Assembly: GCA_016934265.1 (NCBI GenBank) | Contig: JAFGTF010000132.1 | Location: forward strand, 1-64,000 | Source of the DNA: Spirochaetota bacterium | GTDB lineage: Bacteria; Spirochaetota; B62-G9; DRHN01 | DNA length: 64,000 nucleotides | Direction of reading: 5' to 3' | Made by a program: the position numbers and the translations under genes | Notes under the pieces: generated by a model | The model's database searches: none | The model's input: only the letters and a program-made list of their open reading frames with translations | Told to the model about the DNA's origin: nothing | Shown: positions 16,595 to 25,185 of the stretch, piece by piece | Layout of the letters: each line of letters starts with the position of its first letter | Position numbering within the stretch: the first letter of the stretch is position 1

Positions 16595-16822
16595 TTAAAA
16601 AAGGTACGCGGCCCCGAGCACATGAAAGTAGCCGTTTTCGAAGAACCTCCTCGAGTTCCAGGAGAGGATGAATATACATCCCGCGATGACAATGCTGAAG
16701 AGCTCCGCCGCTGTGTGAAAGAGAAGGTATTGATAAAGACTGAGGAGGTAGAGCAGGCCGAACGCCAAGATCCAAAGCAGCACCAGCAGCGGGTATCTTT
16801 TTTTCGACCCCGAAAAATCCAT
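16595..16822 (-). pseudogene. N-terminal MASE3 membrane-domain remnant
   Basis: 75 codons encoding two hydrophobic helices (LLVLLWILAFGLLYLLSLYQYLLFHTAAELFSIVIAGCIFILSW) and ending NGYFHVLGAAYLF-stop. This is the beginning of a MASE3 membrane sensor domain. The family continues 'xLDxLHxLAYKGM'; here, one frame over, STLDMLHI follows at once and then the PAS domain starts, so most of MASE3 is missing. Probable deletion plus frameshift, unless the assembly is wrong here. The following 16823-17068 stretch shows no gene. Confidence 0.65.
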
Positions 16823-17068
16823 TTCGAATCAACAGTATATAAATATATTTCTATATACTTATTATAGCAACATCGGATGGTAAAACAAGTACAATTCTGA
16901 GCTGCCGGCTAACCGTCTCTCTCTTCAGAAAAACTCCGGCGGGCCGGTTTCGAGGTTCTAACCGGTATGCCGGGGCATCCTCCCCATTGTACGGCACTGT
17001 CTTATCGGGTGAGAACACTCCTGCCCGTGTATAACGGTTGACCGTACCCCCTTTCGCCGAAAAAGCCG

Positions 17069-17275
17069 CTATTTATCTCCTCCGACGATCTTCAGCACCG
17101 CTTCGTCGAAATTATACTCGTTCACCAGGTTATTGTTGAACCAGATGCATCGTACCCACCGGATCGTGTTCATGGGACCCGGTTTCGTGTCTCCCACGCC
17201 CTGGACCGTCATCTTCGGACCGCCGCTCTTGAGCGTCACAATATCGCCCTTCTTTATAAGTTTCTCTTTCCCCAT
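17069..17275 (-). CDS. DUF2158 (YodC-like) small protein
   Basis: 68 residues from ATG 17275: LIKKGDIVTLKSGGPKMTVQGVGD...VRCIWFNNN...FDEAVLKIV. This is the full pattern of DUF2158/YodC proteins ('GDVVxLKSGGPxMTV...CxWF...F'), which adopt a small beta fold and have no known function. The track frame begins at 17338, but GGGAG lies 6-7 bp before ATG 17275 and the upstream part is atypical. It follows the iron-type alcohol dehydrogenase on the same strand with a 47-bp gap. Confidence 0.8.
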   Translation of the reverse strand: MGKEKLIKKGDIVTLKSGGPKMTVQGVGDTKPGPMNTIRWVRCIWFNNNLVNEYNFDEAVLKIVGGDK

Positions 17276-17322
17276 ATCTTTCTCCCGTGCGTACCGATAC
17301 GAGACATCGCAATGCCGGCGTC

Positions 17323-18504
17323 TCACCGCATCGTACACATACCGTATATCGCTTTAATGATATCTTTCGTGTAGTTGTCGAGTCCCCATATCGCAGCAAG
17401 CCGAACCGCCTGTTCCGTGATCCTGTCGATATCGGAAGCCGGTATTCCGGCATCCTCGAACGATACGGGGCTTTTAATCTTTAAATACCAGGATTTTAAA
17501 GCCTCTATTCCACTCTCGGCCGCAGCCTGAATTTCTTCCGCCGACTCACCCGAGGGTATTCCAAACACCGCATTAGCGAAACGGGCGAACTTGGGGGCGT
17601 TCTCCCGCTTTGTGTACCTCATCCATGCCGGAATAACGATGGAGAGTCCCGCGCCGTGCGCGACGTCGTACAGCGCGCTCAAGGGATGCTCCAGCAGATG
17701 GTTCGGCACCTGAATGGGGCCGATACCGGCGACGTACAGCCCGCTCCAGGCCAGCGATCCCGCCCACATCATGGTGGCCCTCGCCTGATAATCGGAGGGG
17801 TTATCGAGGCAGCGTTCGGTACACTCGATCACCGCCCTCGCGAGCACCTCTGCGAACCCCTCCTGGATCGGCACATAGGGATCCTTGTGCGTGAAGTAGC
17901 CTTCGATGAGATGCGAAATAATATCGACTCCGGAGTAGACCGTGTACTCCGGGGGGATGGTATACGTAATTTCGGGATCGAGCACGGAGACCGCCGGATA
18001 CAGCTTATTCGAGGAAAAGCCGACCTTGTCGCCTGTGGCCTCGTTCGTCATTACCGAAGTACAGTTCATCTCCGAGCTCGTCGCCGGTATGGTGAGGACG
18101 GATACGACCGGAAGTGCCGCCTCCACCGAGCGTTTCCGGGTATAGAAGTCCCAGATGGGGCCGCCCGTTCTGACCCCCGCGCCGATCGCTTTGGCCTCGT
18201 CTATCACGCTCCCCCCGCCGACCGCGAGGATGAAATCCACATTCTCGCGTTTCGCAATACCGATACCCTTTTCAGCATGCGAGAGAACGGGGTTGGACTT
18301 CACGCCGCCGTGCTCGACGAAGGCGATCTTTGACTTCTTCAGGGATCCGGTCACGTTATCGTATACACCGGTACGCTTGATGCTCGACTTACCGTATAAG
18401 AAAAGGGCCTTTTTCCCGAATTCCCCCGCAAGCTCACCGATACGCGAAACAGCCCCCTTCCCGAATACGATTCTTGTGGGTATCTGATAGATAAAATCCT
18501 GCAT
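17323..18504 (-). CDS. Iron-containing (group III) alcohol dehydrogenase, YqhD/BDH-like
   Basis: 393 residues. The dehydroquinate-synthase-like fold starts FIYQIPTRIVFGKGAVSRIGEL. FILAVGGGSVIDEAKAIGAG is the NAD(P) 'GGGS-x-x-D-x-A-K' motif. Metal ligands are expected in GVDIISHLIEGY (Asp, His) and in HPLSALYDVAHGAGLSIV (His, His). YqhD-like members reduce aldehydes to alcohols with NADPH; butanol dehydrogenases are close relatives. ATG 18504 has AGAGGAAC 6 bp upstream, better than the track's 18522. The large WD40/TPR gene lies upstream on the same strand, separated by 160 bp. Confidence 0.85.
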   Translation of the reverse strand: MQDFIYQIPTRIVFGKGAVSRIGELAGEFGKKALFLYGKSSIKRTGVYDNVTGSLKKSKIAFVEHGGVKSNPVLSHAEKGIGIAKRENVDFILAVGGGSVIDEAKAIGAGVRTGGPIWDFYTRKRSVEAALPVVSVLTIPATSSEMNCTSVMTNEATGDKVGFSSNKLYPAVSVLDPEITYTIPPEYTVYSGVDIISHLIEGYFTHKDPYVPIQEGFAEVLARAVIECTERCLDNPSDYQARATMMWAGSLAWSGLYVAGIGPIQVPNHLLEHPLSALYDVAHGAGLSIVIPAWMRYTKRENAPKFARFANAVFGIPSGESAEEIQAAAESGIEALKSWYLKIKSPVSFEDAGIPASDIDRITEQAVRLAAIWGLDNYTKDIIKAIYGMCTMR

Positions 18505-18664
18505 GCGCAGTTCCTCTTGCATTATGGAATTAAATCAATAGTAGTGCCCTGAAGCCGGGAGGGCAAGGGTTTTACCCTTTCGTCTCACGACCGATACCGG
18601 AGGGTTCCATGTTTCACTGAGAGTACGGTATCGAAACCCGGTAGAATGAGAGGATCGTGGATAA

Positions 18665-21600
18665 TCATTCCTCCCACAGTATCTTCTCATACATGCCCCC
18701 CGCTTGCGCGGCGCGTCCCGTCTCCTCCGCCGTCTCCAGATAGGAATACGCATCGGCAAGCTCCCTGTCCACCGACTTCAGCCTTGCAAACATCTTGCCC
18801 GAAAGCTCGTAATCCCCGAGCTCCCTGTATACCCGGGAGAGCGCAAGGAGAATCCGCGGGTTGTCCGGGGTACGGTCAAAGGCACGCCTGTAATACTCCA
18901 GAGCACGGTCCATATCCTTTCGAAGATAGTAAATGTTACCGAGGTTTACCAGCGCAGGGGTATACTCTTCACGTGCAAGGACCGCTTCGAGCGTATCCAC
19001 GGCCTTGAGCTCGAGCCCGTACCTGGCGTACAGCACGCCGAGCCTGTTGAGAAGGATCGGCCCGTTTTTCTTCCTCTCGATCTCCGATTTCAGTTTCTGC
19101 TCCCGCCGGAAGATCTCCTTGGAGATCACGCCGTTTACCGCTTTGATGTATTCTTCCACAACGAGGTCACGCGGCGGGACGGACACATCCGCTTCACCGA
19201 AAAGACCGACCGGCTCGTATACCGACCATGCCTCGCGGGTTTTGTGAAACCCTGCGGCGTTTCTCCTCTTGTTCTCCCTCCACTCCTTCGCGCCGAGCTG
19301 CCACGCCTTGAGATAGCCGTCTTCCAGTATCGTAATCTCCACCGGCACCCACGCCACGCCGTCGACTATGATGAAGTCGTCACCGCTCTCGAACAGCTCC
19401 CGCGCCTCCTCGGCCGATATTCCCAGCGAAAACGCCGGCAGGATATGCCCGGGTATGGTGATGAACGCGGTTTCGATACCGATGGATTCCAAGAGCGCGT
19501 TGTACAGTATGGAGAGATCGTCGCAGTCCCCCGCCCTGTACTCGAGCGTCTGTTTCGGAAACTGCAGGAAGTCGACCGAGAGACTGTTTTTAGAGAATTC
19601 GTTGTACGGGGTCGTCGGGTCGACCACGTAACTCATGCCGTACAGATCGAGCGCCCTGTGAAGGGCTATCGCGAGCAGAAGGTTGGGGTTCAAAGCCCTG
19701 CTGACACTGTCTTTTATCATTCCCGCGATATTCTTCGAAAACTTGAGAACCGCAGGCTCTTTAGCCGTGACGAATGCGGCCACCTTGCGATCGTCGTCCC
19801 AGGTGATCGCATTCCGGTTGTGTATTCTGATCGTGTCGATGATCTCGGCGCTTTGCTGCGACCCGCCCGCAGTATAGTCGAGGGTGAGCTTCACCGAGAC
19901 CTTGTTTCCCTCGGAGATCTCCAGCACTTTGTTGGTGAACAGGCCGTACAGCGTGACCTCTCCCTCCTGACCGCTTTCCAGGGTTTCAGGCCCACTGCAC
20001 AGCTTCGGATTGTCCATATACTGTTTGATGTAGAGCCGCACCCGTATATCACGTGCGGGCAGCGTGCCCCGGTTTCTCAGGACCGCCCTTCCGATCGGAT
20101 TCTCGTCGTAGTACTTGTAGAATACGGGAAATATTGCATCGAGCTCGACCTTCTCTAAGACCATGTCCGGGCCCTCGGCGCCGCCTGATACGATATCCCG
20201 CTCCTTTATCCCGGACGTCTTCAAAAGCTCTCCTCTGAAGGGGTTCTCCTTCATCATGATGCGATAGGATTCTCCGCTCTTCGGGTGAACGAGGCTGAAC
20301 TCCCCGTAATCGTATGAAATTCCGTCGTCGCTCAACCGCTTTTCGGCGACTACTACCGCCTCATCCCCCCGCTTCTTCAGAACCCTCGCGTCGAGGGGGG
20401 CGATCCGTATCATACCGGCGGTTCCGAGCAGCGAGACGGTGTAAGTCTGGGTATCGGCATCGTAGGGCCCGAGATTCTCGATCGGTATGGTGACCCGATA
20501 CTTCCCCTCTCCCGTCCCCGCCTGTAAGACCCCGAACTTCTTCTCCGTCATCTCCTGCAGTTTCAGAAGCACGTGAGAGCTGAACTTCTCCTTTCTCATG
20601 GAGTACTGATCCGTGGTTTCGAACTCGTCCTTCTCGGCCGAGAGATGGGGATCGATCTCCTCTATGACCTTTTTTGACGTGATTCTGTCGACGACGAGCT
20701 TCTGCGCGGCGGTAAACGGCAGGCCGAGAGAATCCCGAAGCGACATGACCGGGTCCGGCCGCACCCCCTCGAGCGACCAGAAGATCGCGGTCGCATCGCT
20801 CGACGCCGTCGCAAACAGCTTCCCGTCGGACCTGAACGAAGCGTCGAACACGTTGTCGTTATGTCGGTACACGTTGAGTGTTTCCCTCCAGCCCCCGGCG
20901 GTGTCCGCCCAGACCTTTACGATACCGCTCGAAATCGCCCCTGCAAGGTATCTTCCGTCCGGGCTGAATTCGAGGCTCCATACTCCCCCGGCCGCATGCT
21001 TGATCTCCTGCGCGACGGAAAACACCCCTTTTTCCAGCCGCCAGAAGGTGAGCTTCGATGAGGACCCCGAGACCAGCAGCCGGCCGTCCGGCGAGAATGC
21101 GAGGCTGTCGATCCAGTACGTGTCGTTGACAAGAGTCTGGTCCCGTACGAATCCGTCCTGCTCACGTTTCCATACGATAACCTGTTTGTCGTCTCCGCCC
21201 GATGCGATGTACAAGCCGTCCGGGCTGAACACCACCTCGTCTATCGTTTTCTCGTGTCCGGAAAGCACTTGAACTTTTTCGAATTCGCTTCCGTTCCATT
21301 TCCAGATGATGACCGTCTTATCGTTGCCTGCGGAAGCGAGTATGTGTCCGTCGGGACTGTACGATATGCTGTTCACATAATCCGGATGTGCGTCGATAGA
21401 CTGCACCACCCGCATCTCGTCGAGATTGAGGATACCGATATCACCCTTGGTCTTGTACCGGGTAAACGCAAGGTACGTCTCGTCCGGGGAGAATGCCGCC
21501 TTCCCTCCCACGCTCCGACGCTCGCCCTGGCTGCTCCACAGAAGGGTGTAATTCCTGTCGTAGAGAAAGATTTTGTTGTCGCCGGAGGTGACCGCGATAT

Positions 21601-21763
21601 ACGTGCCAAAGGGGGAAAACCGAACTTCCCGCACATAGTCTTCGAAGGTTTCGATGACCCTCACTTCTCTGATCTTGAATTCGTCGAGCTGGGCGTAACA
21701 GACCAAGGGGATAATAGCCGTCACGATAATCAGAAGCAGTATGATTGCGGTCGTTTTCTGCAT
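18665..21763 (-). CDS. Large exported WD40 - transglutaminase-like - TPR protein
   Basis: About 1032 residues with an N-terminal signal (TTAIILLLIIVTAIIPLVCYAQ). Residues ~35-350 form WD40 blades (FSPDGLYIASGGDDKQVIVWK, YSPDGHILASAGNDKTVIIWKW). A middle region of beta-rich domains follows. A transglutaminase-like domain at ~740-800 has a plausible triad: Cys in RAGDCDDLSILYNALLESIG, His in IPGHILPAFS, Asp in FIIVDGVAWVPVE. The last ~130 residues are TPR repeats (LVNLGNIYYLRKDMDRALEYYRRAFDRTP). Probably periplasmic; it may scaffold and process cell-envelope proteins. The start chosen is the Met that begins the signal peptide; neither candidate has a good SD. Confidence 0.7.
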   Translation of the reverse strand: MQKTTAIILLLIIVTAIIPLVCYAQLDEFKIREVRVIETFEDYVREVRFSPFGTYIAVTSGDNKIFLYDRNYTLLWSSQGERRSVGGKAAFSPDETYLAFTRYKTKGDIGILNLDEMRVVQSIDAHPDYVNSISYSPDGHILASAGNDKTVIIWKWNGSEFEKVQVLSGHEKTIDEVVFSPDGLYIASGGDDKQVIVWKREQDGFVRDQTLVNDTYWIDSLAFSPDGRLLVSGSSSKLTFWRLEKGVFSVAQEIKHAAGGVWSLEFSPDGRYLAGAISSGIVKVWADTAGGWRETLNVYRHNDNVFDASFRSDGKLFATASSDATAIFWSLEGVRPDPVMSLRDSLGLPFTAAQKLVVDRITSKKVIEEIDPHLSAEKDEFETTDQYSMRKEKFSSHVLLKLQEMTEKKFGVLQAGTGEGKYRVTIPIENLGPYDADTQTYTVSLLGTAGMIRIAPLDARVLKKRGDEAVVVAEKRLSDDGISYDYGEFSLVHPKSGESYRIMMKENPFRGELLKTSGIKERDIVSGGAEGPDMVLEKVELDAIFPVFYKYYDENPIGRAVLRNRGTLPARDIRVRLYIKQYMDNPKLCSGPETLESGQEGEVTLYGLFTNKVLEISEGNKVSVKLTLDYTAGGSQQSAEIIDTIRIHNRNAITWDDDRKVAAFVTAKEPAVLKFSKNIAGMIKDSVSRALNPNLLLAIALHRALDLYGMSYVVDPTTPYNEFSKNSLSVDFLQFPKQTLEYRAGDCDDLSILYNALLESIGIETAFITIPGHILPAFSLGISAEEARELFESGDDFIIVDGVAWVPVEITILEDGYLKAWQLGAKEWRENKRRNAAGFHKTREAWSVYEPVGLFGEADVSVPPRDLVVEEYIKAVNGVISKEIFRREQKLKSEIERKKNGPILLNRLGVLYARYGLELKAVDTLEAVLAREEYTPALVNLGNIYYLRKDMDRALEYYRRAFDRTPDNPRILLALSRVYRELGDYELSGKMFARLKSVDRELADAYSYLETAEETGRAAQAGGMYEKILWEE

Positions 21764-22160
21764 AATGATACTAAATATATCATACCCGGCCGGGAGGTAC
21801 AATAGTTAAGAAGGCGAAGCATAGGTACGAGAAAAAAACACGCAGTGGAAACCGGCATAAGATAGGCCCACTCTCTTATTTATGAAAAAGGAAGGACACG
21901 AACCTTAATAATCAACAACTTATCCACAGGGGACAGGCGTAAACTTTGTAAACTTTTATCCGTCCGTTTCATGTCTTTAACGAACCGAATTGGACCTACC
22001 GCAGCCGGCGATCGTGCCGGAACGAACGGTCTTTTCCGGATTCGATCCGATCACCCTCGTGGCGTTCATGAGCCCCGGAAAAGGCGGTATATTCTCACCG
22101 ATAGAGCCTAACTGAGGCAACTCGAGACGGCAGACTTCTCAAATCGCACCACGTAATTTT
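21764..22160. other. Gene-free stretch
   Basis: About 400 bp between two minus-strand units; it must hold the promoter of the WD40/TPR gene. A single DnaA-box-like TTATCCACA lies at 21920-21928, but no cluster suggests an origin. No gene, tRNA or clear hairpin was seen. Confidence 0.4.
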
Positions 22161-23513
22161 TTACATATAGACACCGTACTCCTTGGTGAAATCGATCATT
22201 ACGTGAATGGTCTCCGCCTTTCCTTCATCCATACCGGTGCCGGTGGACATAATATAGCCGCCGCCCTTTCCTGCGACATCGATAAGGTCCTTGCAATACG
22301 CCCGGACATCATCCGCAGTGCCGGTAAGGAGCAGCCCCGCCGGAACATTCCCGCCTATGCAGAGCCTGTTCCCTATCAGCTTCTTTGCCTCGGCCATGTC
22401 CGTGCGGTCGAATATCCAGAAGCAGGAGGCTTTCGGCAGTTCCCTGATATATTTGAGCCGCGTATTGAAGCTTCCCTCGCAGAAAAGAAAGGGCATACAC
22501 CCTTCATCGGCCAGCCCGAGGATGACCTCCTTAAGAAAAGGCCAGTAGAACTCCCTGAATTGTTCGTCCGACATGAATCCGTCGGCCCCCTTGTGCATGG
22601 GGATAAACACCATCGGGTTTCCAGCCATTGTCGCCATGCCCACACCCTGATTTATCTGTAGGGGAACAATCCGTTCCATTGCTTTCAGAACCATCTCGGG
22701 CTGTCTGTAGAGGTCGATCATGATTCCCCGGCTGCCTCTGAGGGTATCCGCGAGTATATCGTAGGGTGCTTTGGCCGCACCGCCTATTACCGTCGGGAAT
22801 CCCATACCCTTTACCTCCAGCTCAAATGCGGTAATCTGCTGTATCCAGGCCATCGCCTCATTTCCCGCCTCCATCAGGGCCTTCAGTGCATTCTGGACCG
22901 GCGGAATGCCGTACGGGATCATGGATCCGGAAACCGCAACGACCTCCCACAAAAAGGGAAAGGGCGAGAGATTCGCCAGAGGTTGCAGTGCGCCGAAGAC
23001 CCGCGGCATCCAGGTCCTGAGCCAGAAATCAGAGGGGTCGTTGATCAGGGCCGGATAGTCCTCCGCTTTCATGTATTCCCCTTCGATGCATTGATACCCC
23101 GATTCCTTTGAGATGCCGTGGCCGGGCCACTTGTACTGCTTGAAGTCGAGTATGTCGAGGATCTTTCCGGAGCCGACAAAAGCGGGGGAGCCATAGTAGT
23201 CCGGTTCATAGTCGACAAGAAATTTCTTGTGGGCGTCGAGCAGCTTCTTATAATCATACATGCTCTCGTACGGTGTGACGCCGGTCAGGTCCGTCTGCAT
23301 GAACGTGCCGCTGGGATATATCGGAATCCGGTCCGGGAGCTTTTCCATCAGCACGGCGTCTTTGAACCGGGTCACACGCGCCCTATAGGAGGCCTCAGCT
23401 TCGGCACTCCGGAATTTGAGATTGTTTCCCTCGGGATCTTTCGGCGAAAGCCACTGCGCAAACCTCGCCTCTCTTTTTTCTCCTGACGACATTTCTTCCC
23501 ATTTCTTATCCAT
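22161..23513 (-). CDS. Uroporphyrinogen decarboxylase-family (MtaA-like) methyltransferase
   Basis: 450 residues, a URO-D-fold protein of the corrinoid-linked kind rather than true HemE. Supporting stretches are RVTRFKDAVLMEKLPDRIPIYPSG near the N-terminus and ADEGCMPFLFCEGSF plus RLCIGGNVPAGLLLTGTADDVRAYCKDLID at the C-terminus. In MtaA/MtbA methyltransferases zinc is bound by an H-x-C plus a later Cys; here the motif reads LFC, so the His is missing while both Cys positions are present. It starts 4 bp after the corrinoid protein gene, so the two form an operon and likely a methyl-transfer pair. Whether it demethylates the substrate or passes the methyl group on is not resolvable. Confidence 0.75.
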   Translation of the reverse strand: MDKKWEEMSSGEKREARFAQWLSPKDPEGNNLKFRSAEAEASYRARVTRFKDAVLMEKLPDRIPIYPSGTFMQTDLTGVTPYESMYDYKKLLDAHKKFLVDYEPDYYGSPAFVGSGKILDILDFKQYKWPGHGISKESGYQCIEGEYMKAEDYPALINDPSDFWLRTWMPRVFGALQPLANLSPFPFLWEVVAVSGSMIPYGIPPVQNALKALMEAGNEAMAWIQQITAFELEVKGMGFPTVIGGAAKAPYDILADTLRGSRGIMIDLYRQPEMVLKAMERIVPLQINQGVGMATMAGNPMVFIPMHKGADGFMSDEQFREFYWPFLKEVILGLADEGCMPFLFCEGSFNTRLKYIRELPKASCFWIFDRTDMAEAKKLIGNRLCIGGNVPAGLLLTGTADDVRAYCKDLIDVAGKGGGYIMSTGTGMDEGKAETIHVMIDFTKEYGVYM

Positions 23514-23517
23514 AATA

Positions 23518-24147
23518 TTATCCCCCTATCCAGCGTTTCGCCAGAGCAACAGCCTCCATTGCGTCCTTTCCGTAGGCGTCCGCCCCGGTATAATTCTTGA
23601 TGTAGTCGTCGATCTGTCCGCCGCCGATCATGATTTTCACGCTGTCCCTGATCCCCGCCTCCTTAAAGGCTTCGACTGTCTTTTTCATGGAATCAAATGC
23701 CAGAGTCAAGAATCCGCTCAGCCCTATTACCGTGCTTCCCTTATCGGACGCAGTCTTTACGAATTGCTGCGCCGCTACGTCGACGCCGAGGTCCACCACC
23801 TCAAATCCGTTCACGTCGAGCATGAAGACGACAAGATCCTTGCCGATGTCGTGTATGTCGCCTGCGACGGTACCGATAACAACTCTACCCAGCCGTTTTT
23901 CATCTTCCCTACTCGAAAGATGGGGCTCGAGAACCCTGATAACCCCTTTCAGAATCTCACCGGAGAAAATAAGGTCCGGAATGAAATATTCCTCGCGTGC
24001 GAATTTCGTACCGACAATATTCATGCCCTCTTTCGCATCCCCCAAGAGCTCAACAGGATCTATTCCCTTTTCTATCGCCTTCTGTACGAATTCAACCGCC
24101 TCCTGTTCTCTCAATTCGGAAAGCAGTTTCACCAATTTCGTCGCCAT
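23518..24147 (-). CDS. Corrinoid (cobalamin-binding) methyltransferase protein
   Basis: 209 residues with the standard two-domain layout. An N-terminal helical cap (AVEFVQKAIEKGIDPVELLGDAKEGMNIVG...EEYFIPDLIFSGEILKG) precedes a B12-binding Rossmann domain with GTVAGDIHDIGKDLVVFMLDVNGFEVVDLG, where His of D-x-H-x-x-G is the lower cobalt ligand, then STVIGLSGFLT and IMIGGG. It matches MtaC/MtbC/MttC-type proteins that carry the methyl group between two methyltransferases. ATG 24147 has AAGGAGG about 7 bp upstream and is preferred over the track's 24174. It is the first gene of operon A under the TetR-type operator at 24167. Confidence 0.9.
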   Translation of the reverse strand: MATKLVKLLSELREQEAVEFVQKAIEKGIDPVELLGDAKEGMNIVGTKFAREEYFIPDLIFSGEILKGVIRVLEPHLSSREDEKRLGRVVIGTVAGDIHDIGKDLVVFMLDVNGFEVVDLGVDVAAQQFVKTASDKGSTVIGLSGFLTLAFDSMKKTVEAFKEAGIRDSVKIMIGGGQIDDYIKNYTGADAYGKDAMEAVALAKRWIGG

Positions 24148-24166
24148 GACCCCAGCCTCCTTGACA

Positions 24167-24217
24167 GAATACATTCACTGAACATATTCACTTTATCATA
24201 TCCGTCAGGCTTGTCAA
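24167..24217 (-). promoter_or_regulatory. Promoter A with 23-bp palindromic operator (corrinoid operon)
   Basis: On the minus strand, TTGACA (24212-24217) and TAAAGT (24190-24195) are 16 bp apart. The palindrome at 24167-24189 follows directly and would cover the transcription start. It fits GAA-N4-TTCACTGAA-N4-TTC, shared with sites B, C and D. Repression by the divergent TetR protein at 24524 is inferred. The rest of the 24148-24523 gap has no gene. Confidence 0.75.
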
Positions 24218-24523
24218 GAAAAACAATATACCGTCATATTCGACGAAACGCCTCCGGCTGCTCGAAGTACGCATATGATTGTTTGTCGTAGTAAATCCTC
24301 TGTACTATGGGGAACGTGGTTTTCAATCCGGGCTTTACACTATATGATTTTTCTATTATTTTTGTTTTCTTACAAATAATTTCCAGAAAAATGGGAAGAG
24401 ACGGCCATAAACAGGGTATCGCTCGGGGAGAATAAATACGAGAAGCGCGGTCTGTTATTCCCCTGTCAGACTCCGGGCAAATACCTGCGGTATATCGATG
24501 ATATCCGATAGATTGGAAAAGTC

Positions 24524-25111
24524 ATGGCGAAAAGAAATATGACGACACGGCAGGAAAAAGCGATAGCGACGAAGAACAGGATCTATACCGCCGCAATAGA
24601 TCTCATGGACAGAAAGGGATTCGAGAACATTACAATCGTCGATATCAGTAAGAAGGCCGGAGTTTCGGTTGGAGCCTTCTATCATTACTTCAAATCGAAA
24701 AACGACATACTCGCGGAGATCTTTCGAAAGGCGGATGAGTACTTCTCCACACTGATGGCCTCCGGGATGAAAAAGAAAAGCGTTCCGGAACGGATTATCG
24801 AGTACTTCGACCACTATGCGAAATTCAACAAGGCAACGGGCGTCGAAACGACTCAGCAGCTCTTCAACCCGAAAATAAAATTCTTCATAAAAAAAAGCAG
24901 GCCCATGCTGGTCCTGCTGAAAGACCTTATCACTCAGGGTCAGGAAAAAAAAGAGATCAAGAATGACGACGACCCGGAAGAGCTCGTAAGGCTCCTCTTC
25001 ATAATGGCCCGTGGTATTGTGTTCGAATGGAGCCTCTACGACGGCCGCTATGATCTCGAAACGGTGATGCATAAAAATATCGAGACCCTCGTTTCAACCT
25101 TCAGGACATGA
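24524..25111 (+). CDS. TetR-family transcriptional repressor
   Basis: 195 residues. The N-terminal HTH reads RIYTAAIDLMDRKGFENITIVDISKKAGVSVGAFYHYFKSKNDILAEIF, a textbook TetR DNA-binding domain. The C-terminal helices form the ligand pocket and have no clear ligand signature. It lies divergent from the corrinoid operon and is the only TetR gene in the window. Four 23-bp palindromes with TetR-like symmetry sit at the promoters of the four surrounding operons, so it is the natural candidate for their common repressor. No copy of the operator lies within ~330 bp of its own start except site A. Confidence 0.9.
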   Translation: MAKRNMTTRQEKAIATKNRIYTAAIDLMDRKGFENITIVDISKKAGVSVGAFYHYFKSKNDILAEIFRKADEYFSTLMASGMKKKSVPERIIEYFDHYAKFNKATGVETTQQLFNPKIKFFIKKSRPMLVLLKDLITQGQEKKEIKNDDDPEELVRLLFIMARGIVFEWSLYDGRYDLETVMHKNIETLVSTFRT

Positions 25112-25185
25112 GTCGATCCAATAAAGGCCGCTGGTACCCGTATCGCACCCTCGGGAACGTTATCCGTATCAATAATCGGACATTT

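Noticed and set aside
18704-20158. 484-codon plus-strand ORF opposite the WD40/TPR gene
   Set aside because: Shadow reading frame; composition is that of an antisense frame in GC-rich DNA, and the opposite strand has clear domains.
21920-21928. TTATCCACA, a DnaA-box match
   Set aside because: Single copy without further boxes, AT-rich unwinding element or dnaA/dnaN genes nearby; not an origin.
24455-25072. 205-codon ORF antisense to the TetR gene
   Set aside because: The sense strand encodes a clear TetR HTH and has the better start; this is a shadow.
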